Assembly (NCBI RefSeq): GCF_041435015.1
Contig: NZ_CP107989.1
Span: forward strand, 8,308,001-8,372,000
Origin: Streptomyces canus
GTDB lineage: Bacteria; Actinomycetota; Actinomycetes; Streptomycetales; Streptomycetaceae
DNA: 64,000 nucleotides
Reading direction: 5' to 3'
Shown: in pieces, positions 30,640-41,752 of the stretch
How the letters are laid out: the number at the start of each line of letters is the position of its first letter
Numbering within the stretch: position 1 is the first letter of the stretch
Position numbers and translations under genes: made by a program
The notes under the pieces: generated by a model
What the model saw: only the letters and a program-made list of their open reading frames with translations
Databases searched by the model: none
What the model was told of the DNA's origin: nothing

Positions 30640-31103
30640 TGCGCAGAGGCCGCAGACTCGCGATCGATGTGGGGGACGCCCGCATCGGGGTCGCCTCGTG
30701 CGACCCCGACGGGATTCTCGCCACTCCGGTGGAGACGGTCCCGGGCCGGGACGTCCCGGCGGCTCATCGTCGGCTGAAGCAGCTGGTCGAGGAGTACGAA
30801 CCGATCGAGGTCGTCGTCGGCCTCCCTCGCTCCCTCAAGGGGGGCGAGGGCCCGGCCGCGGTCAAGGTCCGCGGCTTCGTCCAGGAGCTCGCCCGGGGGA
30901 TCGCGCCCGTCCCGGTCCGGCTCGTCGACGAACGGATGACCACCGTGACGGCCAGTCAGGGACTGCGCGCATCCGGAGTGAAATCCAAAAAGGGCAGATC
31001 GGTCATCGACCAGGCAGCCGCCGTGATCATTCTTCAGCAGGCGCTGGAATCCGAACGGGTGTCAGGTAAAGCACCCGGCGAGGGCGTCGAAGTGGTCATC
31101 TGA
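30639..31103 (+). CDS. ruvX: RuvX/YqgF-family Holliday junction resolvase-like nuclease
   Basis: 154 residues with an RNase H-like fold. Seen: LAIDVGDARIGVASCDPDG with the first catalytic Asp, VVVGLPRSLKGGEGPAA, RLVDERMTTVTASQGLRASG with the second acidic residue, and IDQAAAVIILQQALESER with the last Asp. YqgF/RuvX is linked to 16S rRNA 5'-end processing in E. coli. Order alaS-ruvX-mltG-aroE is widely conserved. The start overlaps the alaS stop by one base. Confidence 0.95.
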   Translation: MRRGRRLAIDVGDARIGVASCDPDGILATPVETVPGRDVPAAHRRLKQLVEEYEPIEVVVGLPRSLKGGEGPAAVKVRGFVQELARGIAPVPVRLVDERMTTVTASQGLRASGVKSKKGRSVIDQAAAVIILQQALESERVSGKAPGEGVEVVI

Positions 31104-31225
31104 TCGCGGTACGGTAACGTTCCGCGCGATGCGGCGACATTCGAACAGTCACCGCACAGAAAGAGGCGAAACGGTAGCCGGATGGTGAGAGAAGGAGACC
31201 GCCGCCTCGCGGCTCTAGGGGATCG

Positions 31226-32956
31226 ATGACTGAGTATGGCCGGGGCGAAGGCTCCGAACCGTGGCATCCCGAGGACCCGTTGTACGGGGACGGTGGATGG
31301 GAGGGGCAGCAGGCCGACGCGGGTCAGCAGTCCCCCTACGGCGGCCAGCCGCAGCACTATCCGCAGCAGCCGCAGCCGCAGCCGCAGCAGCAGTACGACA
31401 ACGGTGGCTGGGGTGACGGCCAGCAGGCCGCCTATGGTCAGGCGCAGCAGCAGTATCCGCAGCACGACGGCCAGTACGACCAGCACCAGCAGTACAACCA
31501 GCAGCATCAGCAGCAGTACGACCAGCAGGCGTACCAGGGCCAGCCGCAGCAGTCGTACGACCAGAACGGCAACGGCTGGGCGACCGGCACGCAGGCGCAG
31601 GTGCCGTACCCCGCCGATCCCTCGGACCCGTACGGACAGCAGGCGGCCGCGTACGGCGCCGGGCAGCAGGACTACTACGGCAGCCCGGACGCGTACCCGC
31701 CGCCGGAGCCGCCGAGCCGCCGAGCCGCCGAGCCGGAGCCGCAGATCGACTGGGATCCGGGCCCGGATCAGGGAGAACACGCCTTCTTCGCGGGCGACGA
31801 CGACAGCGAGGATGACTCCGACGACGCCAAAGGCGGCCGCGGCGACCGGCGCGGGCGAGGTGGCAAGGGCGGCAAGAAGCGCAAGAGCGGGTGCGCCTGT
31901 CTGGTGGTCCTGCTGGTGTTCGGCGGCGGTACCGCAGGCGTCGGCTACTTCGGCTACCAGTTCTACCAAAATCGTTTCGGCGCGGCCCCGGACTATGCCG
32001 GGGACGGCACGAGCGTGGTGGTCACCGTCCAGGTCCCCAAGGGCGCGGGCGGGTACGCGATCGGCCGGCTGCTGAAGGACGCGGGTGTCGTGAAGAGCGT
32101 CGACGCCTTTGTGTCCGCCCAGGAGCAGAACCCGAAGGGGAAGGCGATCCAGGCCGGCGCCTATCTGCTGAAGAAGGAGATGTCCGCCAAGAGCGCCGTC
32201 GTGATGATGCTCGACCCGGACAGCCAGAACAACGTGCAGGTCACTCCGGGGTTGCGGAACGTCTCCGTCTACACGAGGATCGACGAGAAACTCGATCTTG
32301 CTTCCGGCGCCACGAAGAAGATCGCCGAAAAGAAATACAAGAGCCTCGGGCTGCCGAGCTGGGCGAACGACAACGAGGGCATCAAGGACCCGCTGGAGGG
32401 CTTCCTCTATCCGGGTACCTATCCTGCGGCGAAGGGCATGAAGCCCGAGACGGTACTGAAGGAAATGGTCACCCAGGCCGCCGAGGCATACGGCAAGTAC
32501 GACCTGGAGGCGAAGGCCAAGGCGCTCAAGCTGGACAATCCCTTGCAGGTCATCACGGTCGCGAGCCTCGTCCAGGCCGAGGGCAAGACCGAGGACGACT
32601 ACCGCAAGATGGCGGAAGTGGTCTACAACCGGCTCAACCTCGCGAACCCCGAGACCTACGGGTTCCTGCAGTTCGACTCGACCTTCAACTACGTGAAGAA
32701 CGAGAGCAACATCGAGATCTCCGAGAAGGAGATCAACAGCAACAAGGACCCGTACAACACGTACACGAACAAGGGTCTGCCGCCTGGGCCGATCGGCAAT
32801 CCGGGCGACACCGCGTTGAAGGCGACACTGAATCCGACCGACGACGGCTGGTACTACTTCGTTGCGACCGACGGCGTGAACAAGACCGAATTCGCCAAGA
32901 CGCATGCCCAGTTCCTGCAGCTCAAGGAAAAGTTCAATGAGAGCACGGGCAGCTGA
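31226..32956 (+). CDS. mltG: Endolytic transglycosylase MltG with long Gln/Tyr-rich cytoplasmic N terminus
   Basis: 576 residues. MltG cuts nascent peptidoglycan at the membrane and sets glycan strand length. Residues 1-220 are a low-complexity Gln/Tyr/Pro/Gly-rich and then acidic region, absent from E. coli MltG. One TM helix follows (CACLVVLLVFGGGTAGVGYF, from about residue 225), then the LysM-like and catalytic domains with catalytic Glu452 in ASLVQAEGKTEDDYRKMAEV and the motif KGLPPGPIGNPG. By topology the N-terminal region is cytoplasmic. ATG 31226 follows AGGGGATCG. aroE starts inside its 3' end. Confidence 0.94.
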   Translation: MTEYGRGEGSEPWHPEDPLYGDGGWEGQQADAGQQSPYGGQPQHYPQQPQPQPQQQYDNGGWGDGQQAAYGQAQQQYPQHDGQYDQHQQYNQQHQQQYDQQAYQGQPQQSYDQNGNGWATGTQAQVPYPADPSDPYGQQAAAYGAGQQDYYGSPDAYPPPEPPSRRAAEPEPQIDWDPGPDQGEHAFFAGDDDSEDDSDDAKGGRGDRRGRGGKGGKKRKSGCACLVVLLVFGGGTAGVGYFGYQFYQNRFGAAPDYAGDGTSVVVTVQVPKGAGGYAIGRLLKDAGVVKSVDAFVSAQEQNPKGKAIQAGAYLLKKEMSAKSAVVMMLDPDSQNNVQVTPGLRNVSVYTRIDEKLDLASGATKKIAEKKYKSLGLPSWANDNEGIKDPLEGFLYPGTYPAAKGMKPETVLKEMVTQAAEAYGKYDLEAKAKALKLDNPLQVITVASLVQAEGKTEDDYRKMAEVVYNRLNLANPETYGFLQFDSTFNYVKNESNIEISEKEINSNKDPYNTYTNKGLPPGPIGNPGDTALKATLNPTDDGWYYFVATDGVNKTEFAKTHAQFLQLKEKFNESTGS

Positions 32957-33776
32957 CGCCCGCCGGGCCGCCGTTCTCGGAAAGCCCATCGCCCACTCCC
33001 TCTCGCCGGTCCTGCACCGGGCCGCCTACGAGGAGTTGGGGCTCACGGGCTGGTCGTACGACCGGTTCGAGCTCGATGAGGCCGCACTGCCCGGGTTCGT
33101 CGGGCACCTCGGGCCGGAGTGGGCCGGGCTGTCGGTGACCATGCCGCTCAAGCGGGCGGTCATCCCGCTGCTCGACGAGATCAGTGAGACGGCCGCCTCG
33201 GTGGAGGCGGTCAACACCGTCGTGTTCACCGAGGACGGCCGCCGCCTCGGCGACAACACCGACATCCCGGGGATGGTCGCCGCCCTGCGCGAGCGAGGCA
33301 TCGAACAGGTCGAGTCGGCGGCGATCCTCGGCGCCGGCGCCACCGCCTCCTCCGCGCTCGCCGCGCTCGCCCGGATCTGTACCGGTGAGGTCGTCGCCTA
33401 TGTGCGCAGCGAGGCCCGGGCCGCCGAGATGCGGCAGTGGGGCGCACGTCTCGACGTCGACGTGCGCACGGCGGACTGGGCCGACGCGGCCGAGGCCCTG
33501 GACGCTCCGCTGGTGATCGCGACCACCCCCGCCGGGGCGACGGACGCTCTCGCCCACGCCGTACCGGAGCGCCCCGCGGCCCTCTTCGACGTGCTCTACG
33601 ACCCGTGGCCGACCGAGCTGGCGGCCCGCTGGTCGATGATCGGCGGGGCCGTGGTCAGCGGTCTCGACCTGCTGGTGCACCAGGCGGTGCTCCAGGTCGA
33701 GCAGATGACGGGTCTCGGGCCCGCGCCGGTGGAGGCCATGCGCAAGGCGGGCGAGCATGCGGTGGCGGCTCGCTGA
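32937..33776 (+). CDS. aroE: Shikimate dehydrogenase
   Basis: 279 residues, NADPH-dependent reduction of 3-dehydroshikimate. Seen: GKPIAHSLSPVLHRAAYEEL (shikimate-binding Ser-x-Ser region), catalytic Lys in VTMPLKRAVIPLLD, DNTDIPGMVAAL, and the nucleotide-binding loop AILGAGATASSALAAL. ATG 32937 overlaps mltG by 20 bp and has AAGGAAAAG about 6 bp upstream. aroC, aroK and aroB follow after a 184-bp gap. Confidence 0.95.
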   Translation: MRARAADARRAAVLGKPIAHSLSPVLHRAAYEELGLTGWSYDRFELDEAALPGFVGHLGPEWAGLSVTMPLKRAVIPLLDEISETAASVEAVNTVVFTEDGRRLGDNTDIPGMVAALRERGIEQVESAAILGAGATASSALAALARICTGEVVAYVRSEARAAEMRQWGARLDVDVRTADWADAAEALDAPLVIATTPAGATDALAHAVPERPAALFDVLYDPWPTELAARWSMIGGAVVSGLDLLVHQAVLQVEQMTGLGPAPVEAMRKAGEHAVAAR

Positions 33777-33960
33777 GCGGATGGCCCGAGGGCTGTCCGT
33801 GTGTCCACGTCCGTCTGCTGGACCTGTGACCGGCTCCCGGCGCCGAACGTGGGAGGATCGGAGGTGGCGGGCCGGGGCCGCGCACCTGGTCGCGCCGTTG
33901 CCGTACGCGAGGACGCGCGTAAGCAGGGCAGTACCAGGGCGCGAGCACTGAGGAGCACCG

Positions 33961-36745
<2,785 letters not shown>

Positions 36746-36798
36746 GTCCCGCGACGGGCGTTCCGCCTGATTCGCCTTGCCCCAGGGGCACTTCGGGG

Positions 36799-36835
36799 CG
36801 CCCCCGGCCGTTTCACCAAACGTAGGCCGGGGGCG
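36799..36835 (+). terminator. Terminator after aroB
   Basis: Perfect 11-bp outer stem (36799-36809 with 36825-36835) whose loop contains an inner GTTT-CACC-AAAC stem (36810-36821). It lies 53 bp after the aroB stop. The remainder of the 290-bp gap to the next gene shows no clear feature. Confidence 0.7.
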
Positions 36836-37035
36836 GTACCGTTCGGTGACGAGCGGGGTATGTACCACCCCGTAACCAGCGCCGATCAGCCTGCCGCGAG
36901 TGAGCCGGAGGGGCGCGTCGGAGACGAGAGGACGAGCGAGCACAGGCCTTCGGGCCGAGCACGGTCGGGCTCCCGGCACCGACGCGAGCGCCCCGGAGGC
37001 GAGCAAGCCGAAACGACGAGACGGAGTGGCACCGG

Positions 37036-37914
37036 ATGCAGCACGCAGTGGGTTCTCCGCTGCCGCCGCCCCATCAGCCGGGGCACGGACCCGCCGCCGG
37101 CTGGTCGCCGGCCGCACACCACCCGGGACCGCATCACCCGGGTGCGCACCAGGGTTCCGCCCCGGTGCCCCCACCGCCTCCGGCACCCGGTTTCACCCCG
37201 GCCCCGGTTCCGCCGACGCCGCAGCACTCTCCGGTCCCGCCCGCACCGCAGCACTCACCCGCGCCGGTGCCGGACACCACCGGCCATGTGCCGCTGCCGC
37301 CCGGCGCCCCCGTGGGCGCCCCCAGCGCCCCGCCCGCGGTCGTGCCCGATCCCGCGGGCACCACCCTCGCCGTGCTGCTCATCGGCCCGGCGGGCGCCGG
37401 CAAGACGAGCGTCGCCAAGTACTGGGCCGACCACCGCAGGGTCCCCACCGCCCACATCAGCCTCGACGACGTGCGGGAGTGGGTCCGCTCGGGCTTCGCC
37501 GACCCGCAGTCCGGCTGGAACGACCACTCCGAGGCCCAGTACCGCCTCGCCCGCCGCACCTGCGGCTTCGCCGCCCGCAACTTCCTGGCCAACGGCATCT
37601 CCTGCATCCTCGACGACGCCGTCTTCCCCGACCGTCCGGTGGTCGGCCTCGGCGGCTGGAAGCGGCACGTCGGCCCGGGACTGCTGCCCGTGGTCCTGCT
37701 GCCCGGCCTGGAGATCGTCCTGGAGCGCAACGCCGAACGCTCGGGCAACCGCCGCCTGACCGACGAAGAGGTCGCCCGGATCCACGGCCGGATGGCCGGG
37801 TGGTACGGCTCGGGCCTGCCGATCATCGACAACAGTCAGATGGACGTGGCCCAGACGGCGAGGGTCCTGGACGACGTGCTGGCGCGGTCGATCGCGAGCC
37901 CACCGAGCTGGTGA
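37036..37914 (+). CDS. P-loop ATPase/kinase-like protein with proline-rich N terminus
   Basis: 292 residues. Residues 1-110 are Pro/His/Ala/Gly-rich and probably disordered (repeated PPAPQHSP-type units). Residues 110-292 form a P-loop NTPase with Walker A LLIGPAGAGKTSVAKYWA, followed by ISLDDVREWVRSGFAD, RTCGFAARNFLANGISCILD, and RLTDEEVARIHGRMAGWYG. The layout resembles zeta-toxin/chloramphenicol phosphotransferase-like small-molecule kinases (AAA_33 type). The substrate is unknown. There is no antitoxin-like partner beside it. Followed after 78 bp by the M24 gene. Confidence 0.8.
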   Translation: MQHAVGSPLPPPHQPGHGPAAGWSPAAHHPGPHHPGAHQGSAPVPPPPPAPGFTPAPVPPTPQHSPVPPAPQHSPAPVPDTTGHVPLPPGAPVGAPSAPPAVVPDPAGTTLAVLLIGPAGAGKTSVAKYWADHRRVPTAHISLDDVREWVRSGFADPQSGWNDHSEAQYRLARRTCGFAARNFLANGISCILDDAVFPDRPVVGLGGWKRHVGPGLLPVVLLPGLEIVLERNAERSGNRRLTDEEVARIHGRMAGWYGSGLPIIDNSQMDVAQTARVLDDVLARSIASPPSW

Positions 37915-37992
37915 TCGCAGAGGATCCGCACCGAACCCCCACTCGGCCTCTCCCGAACGGCGCCGCACCCGTATGACTCCTACGCTCGTGTC

Positions 37993-39096
37993 ATGTCAGA
38001 GGTGTACGTCACCCGGAGAACGAAGCTCAGGGCCCGCTGTCAAGCCAGCGGCAGCGCCAGCGCGCTGATCTCCCGCCCCGCCAACGTCCGCTACCTCGCG
38101 GGCACCGCCCCCCGCGGCGCCGTCCTCCTGCTCGGCGCACGTGAGGACGTCCTGCTCTGCCCCGGTCCGCTGGACGACCGCATGGACGGCCGTCCCGACG
38201 AGGCCCTGCGGATCCACACCCTCCCCGGCGCCGCCGGCGACCCGGCCGTCGCCGCGGCCGACCTCGCGGCGGGGCAGCACGCCGACACCCTCGCCGTCGA
38301 GGAACACCACCTCACCGTCGGCCGCCACAGAGCCATCCGCTCGGTCGTCCCGCGGCTGCTCCTCGCAGACCTCGCGGGCGCGGTCGAACAGCTCCGCGTC
38401 ATCAAGGACGAGGAGGAGATCTCCTGCCTGCGCATCGGCGCCGAGATCGCCGACCAGGCACTGGGAGAACTCCTGGAGTCCATCCTCGTCGGCCGCACCG
38501 AGCGACATCTCGCCCTCGAGCTGGAGCGCCGTCTCGTCGACCACGGCGCCGACGGCCCGGCCTTCGCCACGTCCGTGGGTACCGGCCCGAACGCCGGCCG
38601 CCCCGGCCACCGTCCCACCGACCGCCGTGTCGAGGAGGGCGATTTCCTCTCCGTCTGCCTGGGCGCGAGCTATCGCGGATACCGCTGCGAGATCGGCCGT
38701 ACCTTCGTCATCGGTACGTCCCCCGCCGACTGGCAGATCGAGTTGTACGACCTCGTCTTCGCCGCTCAGCGGGCCGGACGCGAGTCGCTGACACCCGGTG
38801 CGGCCTACCGCGACGTGGACCGTGCGGCCCGTCAGGTACTGGAGTCCGGGGGCCACCACGAGGGCCTCCCGACCCTCACCGGACACGGTGTGGGACTGGA
38901 AATCGACGAGGACCCGCAGTTGGCCCCCGCGGCCATGGGTAAACTGGACGCTTGCGTGCCGGTCACCGTCGAACCGGGGGTCCACCTCCCGGGACGGGGC
39001 GGCGTCCGGATCGATGACACGCTCGTCGTACGCCCCGAGGCGGACGGCGGACCCGAGCTACTCACCATCACGACCAAGGAGCTGCTCGCGCTGTAG
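37993..39096 (+). CDS. M24-family (aminopeptidase P-like) protein with substituted metal ligands
   Basis: 367 residues: N-terminal creatinase-like domain ([17 protein letters not shown]) and C-terminal pita-bread domain. The canonical ligands D-D-H-E-E fall at Cys222 (DFLSVCLGA), Glu233 (YRCEIGRTF), His298 ([14 protein letters not shown]), Glu327 ([11 protein letters not shown]) and Asp341 (GVRIDDTLV). Three of five are replaced, while spacing (11 residues between the first two) and surrounding motifs are kept. It may bind a different or single metal, or be a non-catalytic relative; Xaa-Pro dipeptidase annotation would be unsafe. It precedes efp after 49 bp, where pepQ-like genes usually lie. 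Confidence 0.85.
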   Translation: MSEVYVTRRTKLRARCQASGSASALISRPANVRYLAGTAPRGAVLLLGAREDVLLCPGPLDDRMDGRPDEALRIHTLPGAAGDPAVAAADLAAGQHADTLAVEEHHLTVGRHRAIRSVVPRLLLADLAGAVEQLRVIKDEEEISCLRIGAEIADQALGELLESILVGRTERHLALELERRLVDHGADGPAFATSVGTGPNAGRPGHRPTDRRVEEGDFLSVCLGASYRGYRCEIGRTFVIGTSPADWQIELYDLVFAAQRAGRESLTPGAAYRDVDRAARQVLESGGHHEGLPTLTGHGVGLEIDEDPQLAPAAMGKLDACVPVTVEPGVHLPGRGGVRIDDTLVVRPEADGGPELLTITTKELLAL

Positions 39097-39145
39097 GAGT
39101 GCGTGCGCCGGGGTCGTCCACGTCAGTCCAGGAGATTCCGCAACC

Positions 39146-39712
39146 GTGGCTTCCACGAACGACCTCAAGAACGGCCTGGTGCTCAAGCTCGAAGGCGGCC
39201 AGCTCTGGTCCGTCGTCGAGTTCCAGCACGTCAAGCCCGGCAAGGGCCCTGCATTCGTGCGCACCAAGCTCAAGAACGTGCTGTCCGGCAAGGTCGTCGA
39301 CAAGACGTTCAACGCCGGCGTCAAGGTCGAGACGGCCACTGTCGACAAGCGCGACATGCAGTTCTCGTACATGGACGGCGAGTACTTCGTCTTCATGGAC
39401 ATGGAGACCTACGACCAGCTGATGATCGACCGCAAGGCCGTCGGCGACGCCGCCAACTTCCTGATCGAGGGCTTCACCGCCACCGTGGCGCAGCACGAGG
39501 GCGAGGTGCTCTTCGTCGAGCTGCCGGCCGCCGTCGAGCTCGTCGTCCAGGAGACCGAGCCGGGCCTGCAGGGCGACCGCTCCACCGGCGGCACCAAGCC
39601 CGCCACCCTGGAGACCGGTCACCAGATCCAGGTCCCGCTCTTCATCACCACCGGTGAGAAGATCAAGGTCGACACCCGCACGAGTGACTACCTCGGCCGG
39701 GTGAACAGCTAA
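39146..39712 (+). CDS. efp: Translation elongation factor P
   Basis: 188 residues, relieves ribosome stalling at proline stretches. Three beta-barrel domains; the tip loop reads [17 protein letters not shown] with Lys33 at the functional position, and the C-terminal domain has [20 protein letters not shown]. The symmetric PGKGP loop is the actinobacterial type, which is known to work with unmodified lysine; no lysylation or hydroxylation gene is present nearby, consistent with this. GTG 39146 has AGGAG upstream. nusB follows after 2 bp. Confidence 0.97.
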   Translation: MASTNDLKNGLVLKLEGGQLWSVVEFQHVKPGKGPAFVRTKLKNVLSGKVVDKTFNAGVKVETATVDKRDMQFSYMDGEYFVFMDMETYDQLMIDRKAVGDAANFLIEGFTATVAQHEGEVLFVELPAAVELVVQETEPGLQGDRSTGGTKPATLETGHQIQVPLFITTGEKIKVDTRTSDYLGRVNS

Positions 39713-39714
39713 CC

Positions 39715-40149
39715 GTGGCTGCCCGCAACACGGCCCGCAAGCGCGCCTTCCAGATCCTCTTCGAGGGCGACCAGCGCGGAGTCGACGTCCTGACGGTCCT
39801 GGCGGACTGGATCCGGCTTTCCCGGGAAGACACCCGGCAGCCGCCGGTGAGCGAGTACACGATGCAGCTGGTCGAGGGCTACGCGGAGCACGCGAAGCGC
39901 ATCGACGAGCTGATCGCGCAGTACTCGGTCGGCTGGACGCTGGACCGGATGCCGGTCGTCGACCGCAACATCCTGCGTCTGGGCGCCCATGAGCTGATCT
40001 GGGCCGATGAGACCCCGGACGCGGTGGTGCTCGACGAGATGGTGCAGCTGGCGAAGGAGTTCTCCACGGACGAGTCGCCCTCGTTCGTGAACGGCCTGCT
40101 GGGTCGGCTCAAGGACCTGAAGCCGTCACTGCGCCGGGACGAGGCGTAG
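39715..40149 (+). CDS. nusB: Transcription antitermination factor NusB
   Basis: 144 residues, all-helical RNA-binding partner of NusE (S10) in rRNA antitermination. Seen: ARNTARKRAFQILFEGDQRG at the N terminus, DRNILRLGAHELIW and ETPDAVVLDEMVQLAKEF-like core, and SPSFVNGLLGRLKDLKP. GTG 39715 begins 2 bp after the efp stop, so efp-nusB form one unit ending at the adjacent terminator. Confidence 0.96.
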   Translation: MAARNTARKRAFQILFEGDQRGVDVLTVLADWIRLSREDTRQPPVSEYTMQLVEGYAEHAKRIDELIAQYSVGWTLDRMPVVDRNILRLGAHELIWADETPDAVVLDEMVQLAKEFSTDESPSFVNGLLGRLKDLKPSLRRDEA

Positions 40150-40188
40150 GTCAGGACGACGTCGGCACGACGCGCAAGAGGCGTGAAA

Positions 40189-40230
40189 CGCCTGAGGGCC
40201 CGCAGCGAGACCGCTGCGGGCCCTCAGGCG
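40189..40230 (+). terminator. Strong terminator after nusB
   Basis: Perfect 19-bp stem (40189-40207 with 40212-40230) with an AGAC loop. Confidence 0.88.
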
Positions 40231-40266
40231 TCCGCGTACGCGCAGGCCCCGCAAGGCGCGCAGAAA

Positions 40267-40312
40267 GCCGCCGGGGTGGCCGGAACCGTGAAGTTCCGGC
40301 CACCCCGGCGGC
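40267..40312 (-). terminator. Strong terminator after bldD
   Basis: Perfect 20-bp stem (40267-40286 with 40293-40312) and a 6-nt loop, 27 bp beyond the bldD stop. It lies back to back with the nusB terminator. Confidence 0.88.
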
Positions 40313-40338
40313 ACGTTTCTGCTGAGGCTGGGAGCGGT

Positions 40339-40839
40339 TCAGCTGTCCTCGTGGGACACCGCGCGACGCGCGTCCGCGTCCAGCACGCCCCAGCTGATCA
40401 GCTGCTCGGTGAGCACCGAGGGGGACTGGTCGTAGATGACGGCCAGTGTGCGCAGGTCGTCCTGGCGGATCGAGAGCACCTTGCCGTTGTAGTCACCACG
40501 CTGGGACTGGATGGTGGCCGCATACCGCTGGAGGGGGCCGGCCTTCTCGGCCGGGACGTGGGCCAGCCGCTCCAGGTCCAGGACCAGCTTCGGCGGCGGC
40601 TCGGCGGCCCCGCCCGGAGTGGTGCCGGGCAGCAGCTCCTGTACCGGAACGCCGTAGAAATCCGCCAACTCGGCAAGACGCTGCACCGTCACCGCGCGGT
40701 CGCCGCGCTCGTACGAACCGACCACGACCGCTTTCCAGCGTCCCTGGGACTTCTCCTCGACACCGTGGAGGGAAAGGCCCTGCTGGGTGCGGATGGCCCG
40801 GAGCTTGGCCCCGAGCTGTTTGGCGTATTCGCTGGACAT
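40339..40839 (-). CDS. bldD: Developmental regulator BldD
   Basis: 166 residues. Master repressor of sporulation genes during vegetative growth; dimerises on c-di-GMP. Seen: N-terminal HTH (LGAKLRAIRTQQGLSLHGVE ... WKAVVVGSYERGDRAVTV, residues 9-53), a Pro/Gly linker near residues 70-84, and the C-terminal effector domain with the c-di-GMP signature RGD (114-116), eight residues, then RQDD (125-128), complete. Located divergently from pyrR, with its own terminator. The promoter carries an inverted repeat consistent with known bldD autoregulation. Confidence 0.98.
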   Translation of the reverse strand: MSSEYAKQLGAKLRAIRTQQGLSLHGVEEKSQGRWKAVVVGSYERGDRAVTVQRLAELADFYGVPVQELLPGTTPGGAAEPPPKLVLDLERLAHVPAEKAGPLQRYAATIQSQRGDYNGKVLSIRQDDLRTLAVIYDQSPSVLTEQLISWGVLDADARRAVSHEDS

Positions 40840-40895
40840 ATAGCTCCCCGGACACTGGATCGACGCGGCCGCAGTGGTTTCGAGCCGCGCGTCTG

Positions 40896-40938
40896 GTAAC
40901 TCACTGTGAGGTTACGCAGCGTGACTCTTCTGCGTCAA
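40896..40938 (-). promoter_or_regulatory. bldD promoter with overlapping inverted repeat
   Basis: On the minus strand, -35 TTGACG (40933-40938), 18-bp spacer, -10 TAACCT (40909-40914). An inverted repeat GTAAC-TCAC-T-GTGAG-GTTAC (40896-40915) overlaps the -10 and start region. Published BldD sites are palindromic with AGTGA/TCAC half-sites, and bldD is known to repress itself, so this is probably the autoregulatory site. It deviates from the 15-bp consensus at some positions. Confidence 0.65.
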
Positions 40939-41056
40939 GCCGAATGGTCCACACCGACGCTTCCGTGAGAGTGGTGGCTGATTGGGCCAAGGGGGTGATC
41001 AGGGACGTCGTTCCGGCCTGCTACCGTGGATGGCGCAAATCCGACGTCCTTTAAGG

Positions 41057-41082
41057 TCCGTCCCGTGAGGCGGAGAAGGAGG
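41057..41082 (+). promoter_or_regulatory. PyrR-binding RNA element next to the pyrR Shine-Dalgarno
   Basis: The stretch T61-C71 (41061-41071) reads TCCCGTGAGGC, an exact match to the invariant core UCCNGNGAGGY of the PyrR-binding loop. It is closed by CCG/CGG (41058-41060 with 41071-41073). The Shine-Dalgarno AAGGAGG (41076-41082) starts 4 bp later, 10 bp before ATG 41093. There is no downstream terminator/antiterminator pair, so UMP-PyrR binding would block ribosome loading, as described for mycobacteria. Confidence 0.75.
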
Positions 41083-41092
41083 TCCGTTTCGT

Positions 41093-41665
41093 ATGGACAA
41101 TCAGGACACTTCCGACCACCAGGCGTCCGATGCCCGGCCCGTTCTCGAAGGCCCCGACATCGCACGCGTGCTGACCCGTATCGCCCACGAGATCGTCGAA
41201 CGCGCCAAGGGCGCCGACGACGTGGTGCTCCTCGGCATCCCCACCCGAGGCGTCTTCCTCGCCCAGCGGCTCGCCGTCAAGCTCGAGGAGATCACCGACC
41301 GCAGGATTCCGGTCGGTTCGCTCGACATCACCATGTACCGCGACGATCTGCGCATGCACCCGCCGCGTGCGCTGGCCCGCACCGAGATCCCCGGTGACGG
41401 CATCGACGGCCGTCTGGTCGTCCTCGTCGACGACGTGCTCTTCTCCGGCCGCACCATCCGCGCCGCCCTGGACGCCCTGAACGACATCGGGCGCCCCCGC
41501 GCGGTGCAGCTCGCGGTCCTCGTCGACAGAGGCCACCGCGAACTGCCCATCCGCGCCGACTACGTCGGCAAGAACCTCCCCACGTCGCTGCGGGAGACGG
41601 TCAAGGTCCAGCTCGCCGAGGAGGACGGTCGCGACACCGTGCTGCTCGGTGTGAAGCAGACCTAG
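41093..41665 (+). CDS. pyrR: Bifunctional pyr operon regulator/uracil phosphoribosyltransferase PyrR
   Basis: 190 residues, type I PRTase fold. Binds pyr mRNA when UMP or UTP is high, and has UPRTase activity. Seen: [28 protein letters not shown] with the conserved Arg/Asp, the PRPP loop [20 protein letters not shown], and [20 protein letters not shown]. First gene of the pyrimidine operon; its own leader contains the PyrR-binding motif. Confidence 0.97.
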   Translation: MDNQDTSDHQASDARPVLEGPDIARVLTRIAHEIVERAKGADDVVLLGIPTRGVFLAQRLAVKLEEITDRRIPVGSLDITMYRDDLRMHPPRALARTEIPGDGIDGRLVVLVDDVLFSGRTIRAALDALNDIGRPRAVQLAVLVDRGHRELPIRADYVGKNLPTSLRETVKVQLAEEDGRDTVLLGVKQT

Positions 41666-41752
41666 CGGCAGACGGACCGGGTACGCCCCTTCCGGCGTGC
41701 CCTCGCCTGCCCGGAATCTCCCGATCCTGAACTGCCTTACGGAGCCTGAAAG

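Noticed and set aside
37036..37914. Toxin of a toxin-antitoxin pair
   Set aside because: The P-loop domain is zeta-toxin-like in layout only; no small antitoxin gene lies beside it.
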